Origin: Nitrospirota bacterium
Lineage (GTDB): Bacteria; Nitrospirota; Thermodesulfovibrionia; Thermodesulfovibrionales; Magnetobacteriaceae
DNA length: 8,465 nucleotides
Direction of reading: 5' to 3'
Assembly: GCA_015232165.1 (NCBI GenBank)
Contig: JADGAE010000071.1
Coordinates: 1 to 8,465 of the forward strand
Shown: positions 4,633-8,465 of the stretch, piece after piece
Layout of the letters: the number at the start of each line of letters is the position of its first letter
How positions within the stretch are numbered: position 1 is the first letter of the stretch
Translations under genes and position numbers: made by a program
The notes under the pieces: generated by a model
Databases searched by the model: none
Seen by the model: only the letters and a program-made list of their open reading frames with translations
What the model was told of the DNA's origin: nothing

Positions 4633-7600
4633 TTAATATTGCTTTGCAATGGCCTCTATGAGTCTGTTCATCTCCATTTGAAGAGGTTCAAGTTGCATAT
4701 GCGCCTTTGAGAGGTTGAGTTTTCTGGCGGCTATTTCCATGCGCATGGCCTCATTCTTGGCCAGATTGCCCCCGACGTTGGCCGCCATACCCTTGATGCT
4801 GTGTGCCTGTCTCTCTACGGTTGTGGCGTCGTTGTCCTCCAGGGCCTTCCTCAGTATTTCCATCTGACGGGGTGCATCTAATGCAAAGACGTCAAATATC
4901 TTTTGCATAAGCTCCTCGTCACCATTTAACCTGTTAAAGACATCTTCACGATCAAATACCTTGTCAGGGACCGTCGCCACATCCGCCGGAACCCCCGTAT
5001 CGGCAACCTCCCGTACCCGGGGTGACTCTGAACTCAGAGCGCCTGAGACTGGCGCATGTTGTTCGATCACCTCTATGAGTGAGGCTATGGAGATGGGCTT
5101 TGAGATGTAACCGTTCATGCCGCCGCTGAGACAGCGCTCCTTGTCACCCTTCATGGCATGAGCCGTCATGGCAATTATCGGGATATGCGGGTCAAACAAA
5201 TTACCCTTTGCCTGCCTGATAATACGCGTGGCCTCAAATCCGTCCATCTCGGGCATCTGGATGTCCATAAAGACAATATCGTAGCGCGCCTTACTCAGGG
5301 CATCTATGGCCTCCTTGCCCGTGGTAACCGAAAAGACCTCATGGCCCAGTTTTTCGATTATCTTGGTGGCCAGTTCACGGTTTATATGGTTATCTTCAGC
5401 CAGGAGTATGGCGAGTTTTTTATGCGTCTTTTTGTGCGTGATATGTGTCTGCATTAGCGAGGTTTCGCTCAGGAAGCCACCAGTGGCAAGGTATATGGAG
5501 TCTATCAGCATGGAGCGTTTAACGGGCTTTTGTATGACCCCCCATATGGTTGACCCCTTGTAGCGGTAGGTTGAACGAATTTCATTGGCGCGCACCAACA
5601 TGAGTATCTCCGTTTCACCAAAGACCGTGTCGCTTTTGATCCGGGTAGCCAGTTCAAAGGCATTATCGGCAGACAATTTCGAGTCTATCAGCGTGACAAC
5701 AAACGGTTTGCCGTTAAGGCAGGCGTCATGCAGTTGCGTAACGGCCGCCTGGGTCGAGTCGGCCTGCTTGACTATCATGCTGTATTCATAGAGCATCTCC
5801 GTGATAATACGACGACTGAGTTCGTGGGAATCCACTACAAGTACGCGTTTGCCTGCCAGCGCCGACCAGTGCCTGGAGGCATCCCTCTGGACGGTTTTAT
5901 CGCTGCCCTTGACCTCGATGTTGAAGTTAAAGGTCGTACCCTTGCCGCTGTGACTCTCCACCGTGATCTCTCCATTCATCAGTTGCACCAACTGCCTCGA
6001 TATGGCCAGTCCAAGGCCGGTGCCGCCATACTTTCTCGTTATGGAGCCATCCACCTGGGTGAAGCTGTCAAATATCGTATCGAGCTTGTCCGCCGGTATA
6101 CCTATGCCGGTATCGCATACCGAAAATTTCAAGATTATCTTCTCTGCTCCTATTATCCTCGTTTTTTGCCGCTCCATGCGCAGGGAAAGAACGACCTCGC
6201 CACGTTCGGTGAACTTTATGGCATTACCCAGCAGATTTACCACTATCTGTCGTATGCGCGTTGGATCACCCTTTAACGTGTTGGCAACATCATGGGCAAC
6301 GTGACACAGGAGTTCCAGGTCCTTCTTCTGGGCCTGTGGGGTCACCGACTCTATGGCAGCCTCCAGGGCCTCCCTGATATTGAAGTCGATCTCTTCCAGC
6401 TCCAGTCTGCCAGCCTCTATCTTTGAAAAGTCCAGGATACTGTTTAACAGCGTCATCAGGGAATTGGCCGAGTCTTTGACCATCTCCAGGTGATTCTTCT
6501 GCTCCGCGGTCAGATGCGTATCAAGGGTGAGTTCGGTCATACCAATGATACCGTTCATGGGGGTTCGGAGCTCGTGACTGATGTTTGCTAGAAATTCGCT
6601 CTTGGCCTTATTGGCGGCCACGGCCTTTTCCTTGGCCATTCTGAGTGCCTCCTCCGCCTTATTCCTGATGGTCATGTCAAAGGACACCAAAAGGAAAGAC
6701 GTCAGATTGCCCTCATAGTCAAAGACGGGGTCCCCGTTTGTGATCACACTGATGATACTACCATCAGCCGTCTTTAACCTGTACTCACAACTACGCAGAT
6801 GAGCAATCCTTGATCTGTCCATGGGACACTTTGTCAGGAAGTTCTCTACATCATCAGAGTGGATGAGAGATGCGTAGTTGGTCCCTATGAGGCGGTCGAT
6901 ACGATATCCGGTGCTTTTGGCAAAGGACTTGTTTACAAAGACCAGGATGCCATCGGGGGCTATTTCGACAACAAAGTCGTGCATGTTTTCAACGAGGTTT
7001 CGGTAGCGGTGTTCGGAGCTCCACAGGGCATCCTCACCCCTGCGCTGCTCAGATATATCGCGCGATATGCCCATGAAACCAACGATGTCGCCGTTGACAT
7101 TGCGCATAGCCGAGGCTGAAATAAACGCCGGAAAGACATCGTTGTCCTTACGGCGGTTGTGGACCACACCCATAAAGGTCCCCGTTTGCGCCATCAACTT
7201 GTGTGTGTTGAGCACCTCGGCATTGTCGCAGTAGAGCATATTTATATTCTTGCCAATGACCTCGTCGGCCTTATACCCGAAGGTCGCCTCTGCAGCCCTG
7301 TTAAACTCCACGATCTTGTGTTGCGGGTCAACGGCTATGATCATATCCAGGGAGCTGTTGATAATGTTTCTCTGGCACAATTGTGCGTCGAGCAGTTGTG
7401 CCTCGCGCAGTGCGGCCTCCTGAAGCGCCTGGCTAAACCGCACGGAGTGGCTTATTAACGTTGGCAAAAATTTAAGATAATGGCGCTCAGGGTCTCTTGT
7501 AAGACATTCAATGTTTGCTTTGAGTGCCTTGGCAGCAGTCTCTTCATCGCCCTCATCAATTATCAGTATAATGGGGATATCATTTAGGCATCCACGCAAC

Positions 7601-7812
7601 TGGAACATATCCGTGTCAAAGGCCCCCGGGTCTCTTAACGAGGTATCCAGTATAACCACGTCATATCTATGCTCGGTTAATCCGGCATTGGCCTCAGCCA
7701 CCGAACCGGCCGTCGTGCAACTGCAGGGGAACCCCTTCCTACGGCAAAACTGCATGATGTCCTGTCGCTCTTGCGCATTGCCGTGTATGAGTAGTATTTT
7801 TATTGTCTGCAT
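4633..7812 (-). CDS. Hybrid sensor histidine kinase, REC-PAS-PAS-HisKA-HATPase-REC-REC-HPt
   Basis: A 1059-residue soluble kinase with no membrane segment, so it senses a cytoplasmic cue or a partner. Residue numbers here count from the GTG at 7866; subtract 18 for the chosen start. An N-terminal receiver-like domain (21-140) keeps D74 but lacks the acidic pair (IHGN) and has R124 where lysine is usual. PAS1 is at about 168-275 and PAS2 at 285-402. HisKA has H431 in SHELRTPMNGIIG; the ATPase domain has N548, DTGIGI (585-590) and GGTGLGL (614-620). A first C-terminal receiver (673-795) has D728 and K780 but only one acidic residue at D679. A complete second receiver (818-938) has D825, D868, T901 and K923. 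The HPt domain has H1022 in AHSIKGMAANVGG. Start ATG 7812 is chosen because GGGAG lies just before it and the first domain begins right after; the upstream GTG has no such site. The gap to the upstream DUF1232 gene is 90 bases. Confidence 0.93.
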   Translation of the reverse strand: MQTIKILLIHGNAQERQDIMQFCRRKGFPCSCTTAGSVAEANAGLTEHRYDVVILDTSLRDPGAFDTDMFQLRGCLNDIPIILIIDEGDEETAAKALKANIECLTRDPERHYLKFLPTLISHSVRFSQALQEAALREAQLLDAQLCQRNIINSSLDMIIAVDPQHKIVEFNRAAEATFGYKADEVIGKNINMLYCDNAEVLNTHKLMAQTGTFMGVVHNRRKDNDVFPAFISASAMRNVNGDIVGFMGISRDISEQRRGEDALWSSEHRYRNLVENMHDFVVEIAPDGILVFVNKSFAKSTGYRIDRLIGTNYASLIHSDDVENFLTKCPMDRSRIAHLRSCEYRLKTADGSIISVITNGDPVFDYEGNLTSFLLVSFDMTIRNKAEEALRMAKEKAVAANKAKSEFLANISHELRTPMNGIIGMTELTLDTHLTAEQKNHLEMVKDSANSLMTLLNSILDFSKIEAGRLELEEIDFNIREALEAAIESVTPQAQKKDLELLCHVAHDVANTLKGDPTRIRQIVVNLLGNAIKFTERGEVVLSLRMERQKTRIIGAEKIILKFSVCDTGIGIPADKLDTIFDSFTQVDGSITRKYGGTGLGLAISRQLVQLMNGEITVESHSGKGTTFNFNIEVKGSDKTVQRDASRHWSALAGKRVLVVDSHELSRRIITEMLYEYSMIVKQADSTQAAVTQLHDACLNGKPFVVTLIDSKLSADNAFELATRIKSDTVFGETEILMLVRANEIRSTYRYKGSTIWGVIQKPVKRSMLIDSIYLATGGFLSETSLMQTHITHKKTHKKLAILLAEDNHINRELATKIIEKLGHEVFSVTTGKEAIDALSKARYDIVFMDIQMPEMDGFEATRIIRQAKGNLFDPHIPIIAMTAHAMKGDKERCLSGGMNGYISKPISIASLIEVIEQHAPVSGALSSESPRVREVADTGVPADVATVPDKVFDREDVFNRLNGDEELMQKIFDVFALDAPRQMEILRKALEDNDATTVERQAHSIKGMAANVGGNLAKNEAMRMEIAARKLNLSKAHMQLEPLQMEMNRLIEAIAKQY

Positions 7813-7902
7813 ATCTCCCTTGTTTTTAGTTTTATCCCTACTGATATATTTTACAGTATTTTTCACTAAAAATAGAATTATTTTTTTCCGCGACGCTTTT
7901 GT

Positions 7903-8295
7903 CTATCCCGTTATAAACCTAATAATGCCAAACATGCTTATCAAGACGAGACAGACGGCAATAATGCCAACAAAGATAACCATCCACTTGAACATACCCA
8001 CAAGTCGTGCCAGTGCGGAGTTTTGATCGTCTACAAGGGCGTGTATGACGTTTATAGCCGCCGCCGCGGTAACAAACAAGTCGTCGATCCATCCGACAAT
8101 CGGTACATCGGGGATAATGTCAACGGGTGAGACGTCATAGACAAAGGCCAGCAGGAGCAACAGCAGCGGCAACTTCACGGACCTAACGGTTGCCTGTTCC
8201 GGCATCGCCGGATTGACGGTATCCTGGCAACCCTCTGCATCTTTCTTAAGCAGTCTGCCTCTGAGCGCCTTTAATGTCCCCGAAAGTAACTTCAT
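7903..8295 (-). CDS. DUF1232 (YkvA-like) membrane protein
   Basis: A 130-residue integral membrane protein of a family with no settled function. The signature is VYDVSPVDIIPDVPIVGWIDD (residues 52-72), matching the family pattern of S-P-x-D-x-I-P-D followed by G-x-x-D-D. It is preceded by a leucine-rich segment (41-51). A further hydrophobic stretch covers about 73-87, and a strong membrane helix lies at 105-128 near the C-terminus. The N-terminal 35 residues are basic and soluble. The frame stays open upstream to 8430, but that part overlaps the hairpin region and looks non-coding. ATG 8293-8295 has AAGGG two bases before it, whereas ATG 8317-8319 has nothing. The gene is first in the minus-strand cluster and may share a transcript with the kinase. 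A role in that signalling cannot be read from sequence. Confidence 0.85.
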   Translation of the reverse strand: MKLLSGTLKALRGRLLKKDAEGCQDTVNPAMPEQATVRSVKLPLLLLLLAFVYDVSPVDIIPDVPIVGWIDDLFVTAAAAINVIHALVDDQNSALARLVGMFKWMVIFVGIIAVCLVLISMFGIIRFITG

Positions 8296-8352
8296 AACCC
8301 TTGTATAATATTGTAACATTAAAGACGGTTTTATAAATAGGGCTATCGGAGG

Positions 8353-8376
8353 GGATTCCAGCGTAAACAGGAATCC
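8353..8376. repeat. Inverted repeat GGATTCC / GGAATCC
   Basis: GGATTCC (8353-8359) and GGAATCC (8370-8376) are exact complements around a 10-base loop. They form a 7-base hairpin 58 bases upstream of the DUF1232 start. The pattern resembles the widespread bacterial intergenic repeats built on GGATTCC-loop-GGAAT. I read it as one degenerate copy of such a repeat. Confidence 0.5.
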
Positions 8377-8377
8377 A

Positions 8378-8436
8378 TTACCCACCACTTTTTTATGCAC
8401 TACTGTCGCGGGGGTGCATAAATTTTTCATGGGTAA
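8378..8436. repeat. Dispersed 23 bp motif, copies B and C in inverted arrangement
   Basis: Copy B (8378-8400, plus strand) runs from TTACCCACCA to TTTATGCAC. Copy C (8414-8436) is the same motif on the other strand, from GTGCATAAA to TGGGTAA. They face each other across 13 bases, with a perfect 9-base stem TTTATGCAC / GTGCATAAA (8392-8400 with 8414-8422). Copy C matches copy A at the left end of the window (20 of 23, or 22 of 25 when extended). The variable positions cluster in the middle of the motif while both ends are kept, which suggests a site with two conserved half-elements. Confidence 0.55.
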
Positions 8437-8449
8437 GATTATGGGGTCA

Positions 8450-8465
8450 AGGGGGCCGGCCCCCT
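8450..8465. repeat. 16-base perfect GC palindrome at the window edge
   Basis: AGGGGGCCGGCCCCCT is a perfect palindrome ending exactly at the last base, so the element may continue outside the window. It resembles the GC-rich hairpin core of the terminator at 3711-3729 and may belong to the same family of intergenic elements, or be the terminator of a gene further right. Confidence 0.5.

Noticed and set aside
5728..6304. Plus-strand open frames inside the hybrid kinase gene
   Set aside because: They are antisense shadows of a gene whose domain motifs are unmistakable; no ribosome binding site or recognisable protein was seen.
7000..7310. PAS1 as an oxygen-sensing FixL-type haem domain (H222)
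   Set aside because: The spacing from H222 to the NRRKDN segment is about ten residues shorter than in FixL as I recall it, and the sequence fits ordinary PAS domains better.
7813..7866. GTG start 18 codons upstream for the hybrid kinase
   Set aside because: No ribosome binding site precedes it, the added residues are charged and AT-rich coded, and the ATG at 7812 has GGGAG directly upstream of the first domain.
8296..8430. N-terminal extension of the DUF1232 protein up to 8430
   Set aside because: The extension overlaps hairpin repeats, does not resemble the family, and the internal ATG at 8295 has a ribosome binding site.

Overview
The window looks like ordinary chromosomal DNA from a free-living Gram-negative-type bacterium of roughly balanced base composition. 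The large cytoplasmic hybrid kinase, the single-domain response regulator, the coiled-coil protein with a LxIPKxLRDKLGDEA-like N-terminus, and the short GC-rich hairpins between genes fit a Nitrospirota (Thermodesulfovibrionia / magnetotactic Magnetobacterium-like) or deltaproteobacterial genome. This is an impression from protein style, not a database result. No phage, plasmid, IS, tRNA, rRNA or CRISPR signature was seen.

Layout from left to right. A GT-B glycosyltransferase (73-1218, minus) follows a repeat-rich coiled-coil, tail-anchored membrane protein (1295-1786, minus), whose 5' end looks frameshifted. Across a 138-base divergent intergenic region lies pepA, an M17 leucyl aminopeptidase (1953-3701, plus), fused in frame to a small secreted-type DPEV/STI1-like module. 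A compound hairpin terminator (3700-3765) separates pepA from a convergent minus-strand cluster. In transcription order that cluster is a DUF1232 membrane protein (8295-7903), a 1059-residue REC-PAS-PAS-HisKA-HATPase-REC-REC-HPt hybrid kinase (7812-4633), a CheY-like receiver (4591-4193) and a YggU/DUF167 protein (4130-3819). The last 170 bases hold several hairpins and no convincing gene. No stretch over 300 bases lacks a gene.

How the genes work together. The hybrid kinase carries every station of a multistep phosphorelay (H431, D868 and H1022, numbered from the upstream GTG). The stand-alone receiver 41 bases downstream (D55) is the obvious final acceptor. Neither has a DNA-binding domain, so the output is probably a protein-protein interaction or a further relay. 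The glycosyltransferase, coiled-coil protein and aminopeptidase have no evident functional link to the relay.

Most worth a second look: the PepA-secreted-module fusion, which has an internal start and a strong ribosome binding site at the junction; the probable one-base frameshift at the start of the coiled-coil gene, next to a near-consensus promoter; and a 23-base dispersed motif (TTAYCCA...TTTATGCAC) present three times in the outer intergenic regions.
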